Shown: one piece after another, positions 24,283-33,041 of the stretch
Layout: each line of letters begins with the position of its first letter
Position numbering within the stretch: position 1 is the stretch's first letter
DNA from: an uncultured Oscillospiraceae bacterium
GTDB lineage: Bacteria; Bacillota; Clostridia; Oscillospirales; Oscillospiraceae
Reading direction: 5' to 3'
NCBI GenBank assembly: GCA_934573735.1
Contig: CAKTMC010000003.1
Span: 62,001 to 126,000, forward strand
Length of the DNA stretch: 64,000 bases
Notes under the pieces: generated by a model
What the model was told of the DNA's origin: nothing
Databases searched by the model: none
What the model saw: the letters and a program-made list of their open reading frames with translations, nothing else
Made by a program: the position numbers and the translations under genes

Positions 24283-27200
24283 ATGAATCACACGAGAACA
24301 CATAAGACGGTCAGAAGCCTGCTTGTATGGCTGCTGCTGCTCACGATGGTGTTCGGACTGCTGCCGATGGCGGCGTTTGCGGACGAGACAGTGGTTGAGC
24401 CTGTCGTGACGGAAGAGCTTGAGCAGGAGACTGAGCCTTCGTCGGAGCCGACACCGTCGGAGCCTACGCAGGAGCCTACGCAGGAACCGGAAGAAGACCC
24501 CATGGACGAGCCTTCCGAGGAGGAGCTGATTGATGAGGTTGACGTACTTGCGGTGGACGAGACCGTCGTTATAGATGAGAGCAGTATTGCGGACCCGGAC
24601 GTCCCGGGTCTTCCTAGCGCCGGTGACAACTCCATTCGTGCCGTCATGCTCGACTGTGGCCGTAAATATTTCACCGTCGCGCAGATAGAAAGACTTATCG
24701 ACACAATGGTGCAGTATAAGTATAACCAGCTTCAGCTATCCTTCGGAAATGGTGGCTGCCGCTTCCTTCTGAATGATATGTCGTTGAACTTCAGGGATGG
24801 GAGCGGCAATACCGTGACCATGAAGAGCGATGATGTGAAAGCAAATATTACCGCTGGCAACAACTCCTTTAATGGGGATACGAGTTTCCTGAGCGAAAGC
24901 GATATGGACACCATCATCAACTATGCAAATGGCAAAGTTTCTATCGTTCCCATGCTCAATATGCCGGGACATGCTGCGGCCATAGTAAACAATACGGAGT
25001 ATTCCACAAATGGTAATCTGAATGTCAACGAGCTTAAAGCGCGCAATTACGGTTATGCACTGCTGAGCAAGTACGTTGATTACTTTAAGGGAAAGGGCTG
25101 CACCTACTTCAGCTTTGGCGCCGATGAGTCCGGCTTTACCGGAACTGGTATGAATAGCTTCATTAACGGCTGCGCAAAAATCATTGCCAATGCCGGTATG
25201 CGCCCGCGCGCTTTCAATGATGCGACCAACGCCGAGGGTGTAACTTTCCCGACATACGTCCAGATAAGCTACTGGCACAAAGAGAGCGCAAGTAAGTCTG
25301 CATCCGATCTTGCAAATGCAGGCTATGAGATGCTCAATACTCACGGCCGCTGGTACTATGTTATCAAAACTGCGCAGAACAGCGAAAACGGAACCAAATA
25401 CTGGCAGGGGACTGCTAACACTGCGGCAACGTCTGTTGAGCTGCCTGTCATGAAGGCAACTAAGATGGACAAAAAGTGGGTTGGCCTTAACGAGTATTTT
25501 GACAATAACCCCGGCTCCGGCAGCACCGTTTCCAACAGCAAGGGGACTATGTTCTGCATTTGGTGCGATGCATCTCAGAATGAGTATCTGACCGGTGAGC
25601 AGGTCATCAGCGATAACGAGCAGTACGGCGCACTCTATCAGCTTCAGGCTCTGGCAGAGCATTATTGGGGCAATGAGATTGGCACCGGCGGCGGCAGCAC
25701 CGGCGGCGGCAGCACCGGCGGCGGCAGCACCGGCGGCGATGCGGGTACCGTTGTTGAGCTCAAGGTCGGCGAGACTGCGACGTTCACGGACATTGATAGC
25801 ACTGTGGCTGCTGGCGACAAGATCACCGGCGACGATGCGAACATCGCCACGGCGGAGGTCGCCGCGAGTGCGGCTACCCTCTCCAGCGTGAAGCAGGTTA
25901 CGTCTATTACTTCTGGTAAGAAGTATCTGATTGCGTCGCAGGATGATTATGTTGTGACAAATGATAGTACATCTTCAACGGCTTTTGGTGGAACTGCTTA
26001 TGGTTTGAAAATCGATAATAGCCTGGTCGTGAATGATGCCAATGTGACTAAGTTGACGCCTTATCTGTGGACGATTACAGAGTCCGGGAACAATTATACG
26101 GTTGTTGATAAGGATGGAAAATACTTGGCGATTAACGCTAATAGTAATGTAGGCTTGTCTGACACTCAAGTGACGCTGAATATAGGGACATATACTGCCA
26201 CGAATACGTTTTCGTTTTTCGATAGCAGCAGTCGCTATTTGGACAACTTCGGCGGTAGTGGACATACTTACTATAATACATTAGCATCGGCATGGTATAC
26301 TACAAGCCCTGCGGATAATAACAAGTGGAAGCTCTACGAAATCGTCGAGGAAACCGCTGGCGGCAATACCCTGACCATCACCGGTACCGGTGAGGGCAAT
26401 ACCAGCGTGACCGTCGGCACTGTGACTTATAACATCACCGTCACCGCGCCCAAGACCACCGAGACCAAAGCTCTCAGCTATGGCAACAGCTTCACCCTGC
26501 CCACCGGCGCGACCGCCGAGATCACCAGTGGCAGCGGTGTTACCATTGAGAATGGTAAGGTCATTGCTGGCAACGCTGATGCTACGGCTGTTGTGACCGC
26601 AGTGGTCACGAACGCCGGCGGCAAAGTTACCGCGCAGTATGTCTATAATGTCACTGTGACCGAGATCAACTTTGATAATGTTGCAGACTTGCCTGTCCAG
26701 CTCTGGATAACCAACACCTGGGTCGGCGCGGATTCCGCTCCGTCGAGTTTGCAAACTGTCAATATCAGTGCAAGGGAGGCCTATTCCGAGGAAGGCGTTC
26801 TGCTAGGCAGCAAGGTACCCGCCACGGGTTACAAGAAGGATAGTTCCAATACCGTTCGCGTCACCTATTGGAAGGGCGCAGTGCTGCACGATGGCGCTGT
26901 TCCTGTGCAGCAGGGGACAGACTATTCCAACAGCGGCGATACGTTTGTCCGTGTACGTTACTGGGATAACAGTTGGCAGTATCAGCTTAACGGTCAATGG
27001 GTAAATATTGACCTGAGCACAAACAAAGATACGGTCATTGCTTACTATCTGCAAATCAATAACGTTTCTCCTGAGATCACGACCGGTACGCAGCACTATG
27101 GTAACCCCCCTACGGCTCATCCGGGAGCCACGAGTGGCAATGGTTACAATATGACTGCGTTTGCTGTCGTTTACCCAGATGGCACGCTTAGCCGGACGGA

Positions 27201-29706
27201 GCAGCAAATGTACGAGACGGGTATGATTCGTGGCTTCTGGGGCGGAACATCCTGCAATATTGGTACCATCTATGCTGAGAACAACAGTACCTATAAAGTC
27301 TCCAAGATTACGGTAACTTGGGGTGCAAACAAATTGGGCAGCTCAGGTGACAACTGGTACACAGAAAACAAAACTGGAACCTATGGCGAGGCTTGGGGTG
27401 TAGACTGGGAAAAGACGACCAATTCCGCCGGTGACGAATGGTACAAGGAAACTACTTATTGGAAAGACGGCGACAGCGAGATTCCAATGATTGACGGTGA
27501 AAAGGAGGGGCTGAATCTTACGCCCACAAAGAACGCCGTACTGATCCTAATCTATCTGGAAGTCGTTGAGACCAAGAACACGCTGAATATCATTTATTGG
27601 GACGATAACGGCAACAAGCAGATCACCACAAACCCGATGCCCATCCCTGTGGTTGTGGCTCCCAACACGACGTTTATTAATAATGGTATCCAGCAGAAAT
27701 CTGCTGTAAATAAGGGCACTTTCACACTGGACGATGATGCGTATATTTTGAATAGCTCCGGTGTACCGCAGGGATTCAACAAGAATCTGAGTACCGTGCC
27801 CGGCGTGACCGGTGTGTACCTGAGCGGTATGTATCAGTATGCCAGCGCGGATATCAGCGACGATGAAATGACCCTGACGCTGCACTTCAACCTGAAATCT
27901 GCGACGATGGAAAAAACCTATGTTGTGGACTTTGGTCTGCCGCTGGAAGTTCCGGCCACTGAGTTTAATATTAGCAATGTAAACACCATTCAGAAAATGT
28001 CACTCGAGAAGAATGCTGAAACGATGCAGGCACAGGGCAACTATGGCCGTGCGACGATTGCAGTTGATTTCTCAAAGGTAACGTATGAGCTGAACAAGAT
28101 GCTGAACGGCAAGGCAACCATTCCTCTGTATGTGACGTTTAACGGCGGAACCACTTTGGAGTACCGTGTCAACATCATCCCCGCGACGAATGTCTACTAT
28201 GAGGACAGCTTTGTGGGCAATGGCTTCAAGAACGGCACCGGCGCGGCAGCGAGTGCGGTGTGGAAGCTCGACGGCAAGGAAGAAACTGCAAAGCAGGCGC
28301 TTTCCGAGCTTGGCAGCAAGAACATTTACGGCAATGACGGGGCCTATAATAACAGCAGTAAGTTCTCCATGGGCAGCGCAAAGACCGTTACCGTAGAGAG
28401 CGGTATGCTCAACGGCTGGGATGATACCAGCGCATGGCCGACCGCGACCTTTACCTTCAAGGGCACCGGCTTTGATATCATCAGCCTGACCAATAATAAA
28501 TCCGGCTCCATCTTTGTCGATGTTTATGCAGGTGCTAAGGCTGAAGGAAATCGGATAAAGAGCTATATTGTCAATAACTACTACGGCTATACCTACGAGA
28601 ATGGCGACTGGGTAGTTAAGCAGGGCGAAGGCGACACACTTTATCAGATTCCCGTCATGAAGATCAGAGATCTTGATTACGGTGAATACACGGCTGTGGT
28701 CACTGTATTCTATGACGGCGCATTCAACAGCACCGGTACGGAAAAGTGCAGCTTCTGGTTTGACGGCTTCCGCGTGTATGACCCGATGGGTAAAAACGTT
28801 AGTGATTACACTATGGACAAAGAGGGCTACCCGCAGTACATAAAACTCCGCACCGAGATTATAAATAAGAACGAGACTAATAAGGGTAACGCCACGGCAT
28901 TGTTTATCGATGGTGCAAAAGAAGCTACAGTTGAGCAGTATAAGAATTTTGGCCCGAACAACGAGGTTTACCTCGGAAATGGTCAGGCTATAAGCTTCAA
29001 ACTGCCCGCAAACACGAATATTGCCACTGTTCAGATTGGCGCAAAGTCTCCGAACGCGAGTGACACCGTTAAACCGACCATGTCTGTCAAGATCAACGAC
29101 ACCACTCTTGATCCAAAAGAAATTGGTACTGCGACCGAGATGTACTATAAGATTTCGGAAAGCGGCGCTGATGCACAGCAGGTGACCATCACGAACACCG
29201 GCAAAGCTATTCTCTCCCTGACGAACATCAAGATAACCTACAGTGAGAAGTCTACGACAGAGCTTGCGGCACTTTCTGAGGGAGACGAGCAGGCGGCGGT
29301 TGCGGCAGTCCGCGCACTGTACGCAGCGCCGGTCGTAGAGCCTGTCGAGCCGTTCAAGCCGGGGCGCTTTGAGACGAGCTGGAGCAGCAATGTCCGCAAG
29401 GGCAGCCGCGCTGTTCTCACCGTCAAGGCAAGCACGGATGTTGACGCGATAGTCGTTAACGGCGTGACCGTCACTCAGTTCAAGACCCGCACCGAGCGCA
29501 TCGGCTACGGCTGGAACGCAAAGCGCGTGACCTATCGTGAGTTCAGCTATATGATGACCGCGAACGAGGTCGGCACTATCAACATTCCCGTTGTTGCGGT
29601 AAGCAATGACCTTGGCAGCAGCGCAGCATATGACAGCACACTGACCGTTAAGCCCTCCAGCCCGATAAGAGATTGGATCGGCGGCATATTCGGTCGTTGG
29701 TTCTGA
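24283..29706 (+). CDS. Giant secreted GH20-type beta-N-acetylhexosaminidase-like protein
   Basis: 1807 residues. A signal peptide (about 1-35, ending MAAFADE) is followed by a Glu/Pro/Thr-rich linker (about 36-85). A GH20-like catalytic domain covers about 115-460: MLNMPGHAAAI and FSFGADESG, in which D281-E282 match the catalytic Asp-Glu pair. A Gly/Ser/Thr linker built from a 15-nt tandem repeat (25681-25740) follows, then a long modular region with Ig-like and carbohydrate-binding-like segments. The C-terminus (SPIRDWIGGIFGRWF) has no LPXTG sorting signal. GH20 enzymes release terminal GlcNAc or GalNAc, for instance from mucin glycans. ATG at 24283 with a GGATGAGGATGG site. The peptide gene of the RiPP-like cassette begins 20 nt after its stop. 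Confidence 0.8.
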   Translation: MNHTRTHKTVRSLLVWLLLLTMVFGLLPMAAFADETVVEPVVTEELEQETEPSSEPTPSEPTQEPTQEPEEDPMDEPSEEELIDEVDVLAVDETVVIDESSIADPDVPGLPSAGDNSIRAVMLDCGRKYFTVAQIERLIDTMVQYKYNQLQLSFGNGGCRFLLNDMSLNFRDGSGNTVTMKSDDVKANITAGNNSFNGDTSFLSESDMDTIINYANGKVSIVPMLNMPGHAAAIVNNTEYSTNGNLNVNELKARNYGYALLSKYVDYFKGKGCTYFSFGADESGFTGTGMNSFINGCAKIIANAGMRPRAFNDATNAEGVTFPTYVQISYWHKESASKSASDLANAGYEMLNTHGRWYYVIKTAQNSENGTKYWQGTANTAATSVELPVMKATKMDKKWVGLNEYFDNNPGSGSTVSNSKGTMFCIWCDASQNEYLTGEQVISDNEQYGALYQLQALAEHYWGNEIGTGGGSTGGGSTGGGSTGGDAGTVVELKVGETATFTDIDSTVAAGDKITGDDANIATAEVAASAATLSSVKQVTSITSGKKYLIASQDDYVVTNDSTSSTAFGGTAYGLKIDNSLVVNDANVTKLTPYLWTITESGNNYTVVDKDGKYLAINANSNVGLSDTQVTLNIGTYTATNTFSFFDSSSRYLDNFGGSGHTYYNTLASAWYTTSPADNNKWKLYEIVEETAGGNTLTITGTGEGNTSVTVGTVTYNITVTAPKTTETKALSYGNSFTLPTGATAEITSGSGVTIENGKVIAGNADATAVVTAVVTNAGGKVTAQYVYNVTVTEINFDNVADLPVQLWITNTWVGADSAPSSLQTVNISAREAYSEEGVLLGSKVPATGYKKDSSNTVRVTYWKGAVLHDGAVPVQQGTDYSNSGDTFVRVRYWDNSWQYQLNGQWVNIDLSTNKDTVIAYYLQINNVSPEITTGTQHYGNPPTAHPGATSGNGYNMTAFAVVYPDGTLSRTEQQMYETGMIRGFWGGTSCNIGTIYAENNSTYKVSKITVTWGANKLGSSGDNWYTENKTGTYGEAWGVDWEKTTNSAGDEWYKETTYWKDGDSEIPMIDGEKEGLNLTPTKNAVLILIYLEVVETKNTLNIIYWDDNGNKQITTNPMPIPVVVAPNTTFINNGIQQKSAVNKGTFTLDDDAYILNSSGVPQGFNKNLSTVPGVTGVYLSGMYQYASADISDDEMTLTLHFNLKSATMEKTYVVDFGLPLEVPATEFNISNVNTIQKMSLEKNAETMQAQGNYGRATIAVDFSKVTYELNKMLNGKATIPLYVTFNGGTTLEYRVNIIPATNVYYEDSFVGNGFKNGTGAAASAVWKLDGKEETAKQALSELGSKNIYGNDGAYNNSSKFSMGSAKTVTVESGMLNGWDDTSAWPTATFTFKGTGFDIISLTNNKSGSIFVDVYAGAKAEGNRIKSYIVNNYYGYTYENGDWVVKQGEGDTLYQIPVMKIRDLDYGEYTAVVTVFYDGAFNSTGTEKCSFWFDGFRVYDPMGKNVSDYTMDKEGYPQYIKLRTEIINKNETNKGNATALFIDGAKEATVEQYKNFGPNNEVYLGNGQAISFKLPANTNIATVQIGAKSPNASDTVKPTMSVKINDTTLDPKEIGTATEMYYKISESGADAQQVTITNTGKAILSLTNIKITYSEKSTTELAALSEGDEQAAVAAVRALYAAPVVEPVEPFKPGRFETSWSSNVRKGSRAVLTVKASTDVDAIVVNGVTVTQFKTRTERIGYGWNAKRVTYREFSYMMTANEVGTINIPVVAVSNDLGSSAAYDSTLTVKPSSPIRDWIGGIFGRWF
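25681..25740 (+). repeat. 15-nt tandem repeat coding for a GGGST linker
   Basis: Three to four units of accggcggcggcagc inside the GH20 gene, coding for a flexible linker between the catalytic and modular regions. Such repeats are prone to length change by slippage. Confidence 0.85.
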
Positions 29707-29726
29707 GAAAGGAGCGTGAAGTTCAG

Positions 29727-29972
29727 ATGAAAAAGAAATATGTAAAGCCCGAAGCGATTTTTGAGAGCTTTGAACTCAGCTCCAGCATAGCCGCGGGATG
29801 CGAGTACACGACTAACCATGCGATGAAAGTCTGCACATATCAAATTGCGGGCGGAAGAAACGTTTTCATGAGTGCGAGCACAGGATGTAACGATATCAAA
29901 GCGCCAGAGGGAGATTACAATGGCATTTGCTATCAGGTTCCCTCCGATGCAAACAATCTCTTTACGTCCTGA
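29727..29972 (+). CDS. Small Cys-containing peptide, putative RiPP precursor
   Basis: 81 residues. The N-terminal half, MKKKYVKPEAIFESFELSS, looks like a RiPP leader (charged, with an amphipathic hydrophobic patch) and ends in SIAAGC, a possible cleavage region before Cys25. The C-terminal part has four Cys (25, 36, 54, 68) and many small and polar residues, plausible sites for radical SAM chemistry. It starts 20 nt after the GH20 gene (AAAGGAG about 12 nt upstream of the ATG) and is followed by a hairpin, then by a membrane protein, an HprK-like kinase, a radical SAM/SPASM enzyme and a PqqD-like protein. Precursor role is inferred from size, Cys content and neighbours; it could instead be a small surface protein. 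Confidence 0.65.
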   Translation: MKKKYVKPEAIFESFELSSSIAAGCEYTTNHAMKVCTYQIAGGRNVFMSASTGCNDIKAPEGDYNGICYQVPSDANNLFTS

Positions 29973-29985
29973 TTAACAACACAAG

Positions 29986-30017
29986 AAGTGCCCTGCCCGA
30001 AAGGGCGGGGCACTTTT
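29986..30017 (+). terminator. Hairpin after the peptide gene, terminator or attenuator
   Basis: 13-bp stem (29986-29998 with 30003-30015, one T-G pair), GAAA tetraloop and a short T-run. It lies between the peptide gene and the maturation genes, so it may give high expression of the peptide and limited read-through into the enzymes. Confidence 0.7.
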
Positions 30018-30035
30018 CCGATTTGGAGATTTTCC

Positions 30036-30761
30036 ATGAAAAATAAAAGAAAAAAGAGAAAAAATGGCTTTTTGATGTATCTTCTGCTTGGTATCACACT
30101 GCTGGCGGCGGTGCTTGTCGTTGCGGTTCGCGTCCATCATGGCAATGAGCTGAAGCAGCCCGAGATGCCCGGCGTCTCGACTCCCGCCCCGGCGGATGCG
30201 CTGAGCTTTGAGCTTGAAAACGGTCTTGAGATAACGAGCGTAGGGCGCTACGCGGGAAGCTTTGTCGAGGACGGCAGCGACGAGATAGTTTCCGACGTCT
30301 GCGCGATAACGGTCAGGAATAATGCCGAGAACACCGTGCAGTATGCGGAGATCTCGATGAATATCGGCGGCGAGAGCTATTGCTTTAAGCTCAGCACTCT
30401 GCCTCAGGGCAAGTCCGTGCAGCTTCTGGAGCTGTCGCGTCAGCCGATGCCGGAGAGCAGCACGGAGATGACTGCGGCGCTCACGAGCTACGCAAGCTTC
30501 GACCCCGAGCCCTCGCTCTGTGAGGACGTTTTCTCGATAGATACGCAGGATACCGCGATCACTATCACAAATATTTCCGGCAGCGATATCACCGGGCAGA
30601 TTTACGTCTATTACAAGTCCGCCTACGGCGACCTGTATATCGGCGGCATAACCTACCGCACCGGCGTTGAGGGGCTGGCCGCAGGTCAGAGCACGACGCT
30701 ATATGCAAATCACTACTCGACGGATTACAGCGAGATAGTCTTTGTCAGCTATGTTCAGTGA
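30036..30761 (+). CDS. Membrane-anchored protein of unknown function in the peptide cassette
   Basis: 241 residues. A strongly basic N-terminus (MKNKRKKRKNG) and one membrane helix (about 12-33) anchor an extracellular domain with two beta-rich, Ig-like halves (about 60-140 with VRNNAENTVQYAEISM, and 150-240 with ITNISGSDITGQIYVYY). No catalytic motif is seen. I chose the ATG at 30036, with GGAG 7 nt upstream. Its 3' end overlaps the kinase-like gene by 11 nt, so it is co-translated with the cassette. It may help export, immunity or display of the peptide; that is inference. Confidence 0.7.
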   Translation: MKNKRKKRKNGFLMYLLLGITLLAAVLVVAVRVHHGNELKQPEMPGVSTPAPADALSFELENGLEITSVGRYAGSFVEDGSDEIVSDVCAITVRNNAENTVQYAEISMNIGGESYCFKLSTLPQGKSVQLLELSRQPMPESSTEMTAALTSYASFDPEPSLCEDVFSIDTQDTAITITNISGSDITGQIYVYYKSAYGDLYIGGITYRTGVEGLAAGQSTTLYANHYSTDYSEIVFVSYVQ

Positions 30762-31581
30762 GTGCCTGAGCTTTGGCGGTCTGGGGCTTCGCATCAGCGG
30801 CGAGACTCCGTGGCAGCTTTCACCCGTGTGTGCGCCGTTTCGGACGGCGGGGGAGAGCGCGGAGCATGAGATTAATGTGGCTATCTCCTCGGCGCTGCCC
30901 ACTCCGCCGGAGAACGCGGTGAGCAGCCGCGGCTGTTATCGCTGGTGCTGCGGCGCGGAGCGGCATATGCTCCATGACAACAGCTTCAACACGAGCTACA
31001 GCGTGACTAAGGGCAATGTCACGGAGCTTATCCTTTCCCCGCACTATGCCGAAAACCTGAGAACGCAGCTTATCCTTGAGGAGGCTGACCTTTTTGATGT
31101 CCTTGCCGCGCACGGTATGCTGGTGCTGCACAGCTCCTATGCTCTGCGCGCCGAGGGGGACGCGATTTTGTTCTCCGGCGTGAGCGGCGCGGGCAAGAGC
31201 ACGCAGGCGGAGCTGTGGCGCGAGTACGCCGCCGCCCGCGTCATAAACGGCGACAGGACGCTTATCGACGTAAACCGCGGCATGGCGCATGGCATTTTCT
31301 ATTCCGGCACCTCCGGGATATGCGAAAATCACAGCGCGCCGATACGCGCCATAGTCCTGCCCGAGCAGGCGGGGGAGAACAGCGTCACGGCGGCGGGACA
31401 CCGCGAGGCCTTTATGCGCCTTATAAATCAGTGCGCCTATTATCCATGGGACGCGGACTCCGCCTCCGGGATGACGGAGCTTGTCGCGCGGCTTGTCGGC
31501 AGAGTGCCGGTGTATAGACTCCGCTGCCGCAAGGATGAGGGCGCCGTTCGCGCGCTTGAGAATGAACTGAGGAGAGAATAA
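30751..31581 (+). CDS. HprK-like P-loop kinase of the peptide cassette
   Basis: 276 residues. The Walker A loop SGVSGAGKST (142-151) sits in the middle of the protein, followed by INGDRTLIDV, the arrangement of the HPr kinase C-terminal fold as seen in HprK-related kinases found beside peptide-maturation genes (for example ScmC of the SynChlorMet cassette and lasso-peptide kinases). There is no full HPr kinase N-terminal domain, and no HPr gene nearby. Start: ATG at 30751 overlapping the preceding gene; a TTG at 30742 is the alternative. Phosphorylation of the peptide or of a partner is inference. Confidence 0.72.
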   Translation: MFSECLSFGGLGLRISGETPWQLSPVCAPFRTAGESAEHEINVAISSALPTPPENAVSSRGCYRWCCGAERHMLHDNSFNTSYSVTKGNVTELILSPHYAENLRTQLILEEADLFDVLAAHGMLVLHSSYALRAEGDAILFSGVSGAGKSTQAELWREYAAARVINGDRTLIDVNRGMAHGIFYSGTSGICENHSAPIRAIVLPEQAGENSVTAAGHREAFMRLINQCAYYPWDADSASGMTELVARLVGRVPVYRLRCRKDEGAVRALENELRRE

Positions 31582-31582
31582 G

Positions 31583-32692
31583 ATGGACACCAGCAGTATA
31601 GAACCGCGCCTTTCAAGCTATCTTCATGCCAAGGCCTGCCGTGCGGGTACGCCGCTTTCCGGCACCTTTGAGCTTACGGCGCGCTGCAATTTCAACTGCC
31701 GTATGTGCTACGTCCACCTCACGCCCGAGGAGCAGCGCCGCCGCGGTCGGGAGCTTACGGCGGATGAATGGCTTGCCATTGCCGAGACTGCGCGCAGCAG
31801 GGGTATGCTTTTCCTGCTGCTGACCGGCGGCGAGCCGCTTATTCGCCCGGATTTCCGATACATCCTGACGGAGCTCAAGAAAATGGGGCTTATGGTCTCG
31901 GTCAACAGTAACGCCTCGCTTATCGACGAGGATTGGCTGGACTTTTTCCGCCGCGAGCCGCCGTTTCGCTTTAATATAACGCTGTACGGCGCGGGCGATG
32001 AGAGCTATGAGGCGCTGTGCGGTCGCCCGGCGTTTACGCGGGTGAGCGAGAATATCCGTGCGCTGCGGGAGCTTGGCATCGGCGTAAAGCTCAATGCCTC
32101 GATGACGCCGTGGAACGTGTGCGATATGGCTAAGATATATAAAATCGCCGAGGAGCTCGGCACTCCGATGCAGCTTGCGACCTATATGTTCCCGCCCGTG
32201 CGCCGCGATGAGGAGCTTGTCGGGCGCAACGAGCGCTTTACGGCGGAGGAGGCCGCAGAATATTCCGTGCAGTGGGATAGGCTTCGCTTTACGCCGGAGG
32301 AGTTTTCCATGCGCGCCGAGGCAATGGCAAAGGGCATGGAGCTTCCGCGAGAGGAGACCTGTGAGGGCACACCCGGCGAGGGTATTTCCTGCCGTGCCGG
32401 ACGCGCCGCCTTCTGGATAAACTGGCTGGGCGACATGACTCCCTGCGGTATGATGACGGAGCCGAGGTTTTCCGTCCCGGAGCTGGGCTTTGATAAGGCT
32501 TGGGAGGCGACGCGGGAGGCAACGGCGGCAATTCGCCTGCCCTCGGAATGTGTCGGCTGCAAGTATAAGCATGCCTGTCACGCCTGCGCCGCAATGTGCG
32601 TGTCGGAGACCGGCCGCTTTGACGGCAGACCCGATTATGTCTGCCGCATGAGCAGGGAAACTGTGAGACTGACTTTGGAGGATAAAGCGTGA
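31583..32692 (+). CDS. Radical SAM/SPASM peptide-maturation enzyme (PqqE-like)
   Basis: 369 residues. C35, C39 and C42 in CNFNCRMC form the CxxxCxxC motif that binds the SAM-cleaving [4Fe-4S] cluster; TGGEPLIRPDF is the GGE motif. The C-terminal third has a SPASM-type set of Cys (SCRAG, TPCGMM, CVGCKYKHACHACAAMC, and a last CR) for auxiliary clusters. Such enzymes form C-C, C-S or other cross-links in ribosomal peptides. It begins 1 nt after the kinase stop and overlaps the PqqD-like gene by 4 nt (GTGA). A peptide target at 29727 is the likeliest substrate. Confidence 0.88.
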   Translation: MDTSSIEPRLSSYLHAKACRAGTPLSGTFELTARCNFNCRMCYVHLTPEEQRRRGRELTADEWLAIAETARSRGMLFLLLTGGEPLIRPDFRYILTELKKMGLMVSVNSNASLIDEDWLDFFRREPPFRFNITLYGAGDESYEALCGRPAFTRVSENIRALRELGIGVKLNASMTPWNVCDMAKIYKIAEELGTPMQLATYMFPPVRRDEELVGRNERFTAEEAAEYSVQWDRLRFTPEEFSMRAEAMAKGMELPREETCEGTPGEGISCRAGRAAFWINWLGDMTPCGMMTEPRFSVPELGFDKAWEATREATAAIRLPSECVGCKYKHACHACAAMCVSETGRFDGRPDYVCRMSRETVRLTLEDKA

Positions 32693-32949
32693 AACTTAAA
32701 AAGCAGCTTGTAAAAAGAAATATCGCGGGCGACGTTATTCTCGTCCCGGTCGGGGACAGCTCCCTGACGCTCAAGGGACTTATGACGCTCAACGAGACGG
32801 CGGAGTTTATCTGGGACAGACTCGCTGACGCCGCCGACGCCGGTGAACTTGCCGCCGCGCTGTGCAGCGAATACGAGGTCGAGCCTGCTGAGGCCATGAC
32901 CGATGTGGAGGCGCTTTTGGCGCAGCTCAAGGAGCTTGAAATTATATAA
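32689..32949 (+). CDS. PqqD-like RiPP recognition element protein
   Basis: 86 residues. The segment LKGLMTLNETAEFIWDRLAD is the typical PqqD pattern, and the whole protein fits the winged-helix fold that binds leader peptides and presents them to the radical SAM partner. It starts with GTG overlapping the radical SAM stop; GGAGG lies 8 nt upstream. Last gene of the cassette. Confidence 0.85.
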   Translation: MKLKKQLVKRNIAGDVILVPVGDSSLTLKGLMTLNETAEFIWDRLADAADAGELAAALCSEYEVEPAEAMTDVEALLAQLKELEII

Positions 32950-32954
32950 AAAAA

Positions 32955-32990
32955 CCGCCGCTGTTAAGAAAAAACACTTGACAGCGGCGG
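32955..32990 (+). terminator. Terminator of the peptide cassette
   Basis: CCGCCGCTGT (32955-32964) pairs perfectly with ACAGCGGCGG (32981-32990); 16-nt loop. The T-run after it is poor. The right arm overlaps the -35 box of the next promoter. Confidence 0.6.
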
Positions 32991-33006
32991 CGCTTTGTTA
33001 TATACT
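32978..33006 (+). promoter_or_regulatory. Promoter of the ylxM-ffh operon
   Basis: TTGACA (32978-32983), 17-nt spacer, TATACT (33001-33006). Its -35 box and spacer lie in the right arm of the preceding hairpin. Confidence 0.75.
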
Positions 33007-33041
33007 CTGTTAAGCTGAAACGCTTGACAGGAGGCATCACC

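Noticed and set aside
25681..25740. CRISPR-like or other functional repeat
   Set aside because: A 15-nt in-frame tandem repeat without spacers; it codes for a linker.
29727..29972. Classing the peptide as SCIFF (six Cys in forty-five)
   Set aside because: Only four Cys spread over 44 residues, different leader, and the radical SAM neighbour does not follow immediately as in SCIFF loci.
30751..31581. Calling the P-loop protein a true HPr kinase/phosphorylase
   Set aside because: It lacks the HprK N-terminal domain and no HPr or CcpA-linked gene is near; only the C-terminal kinase fold is suggested.
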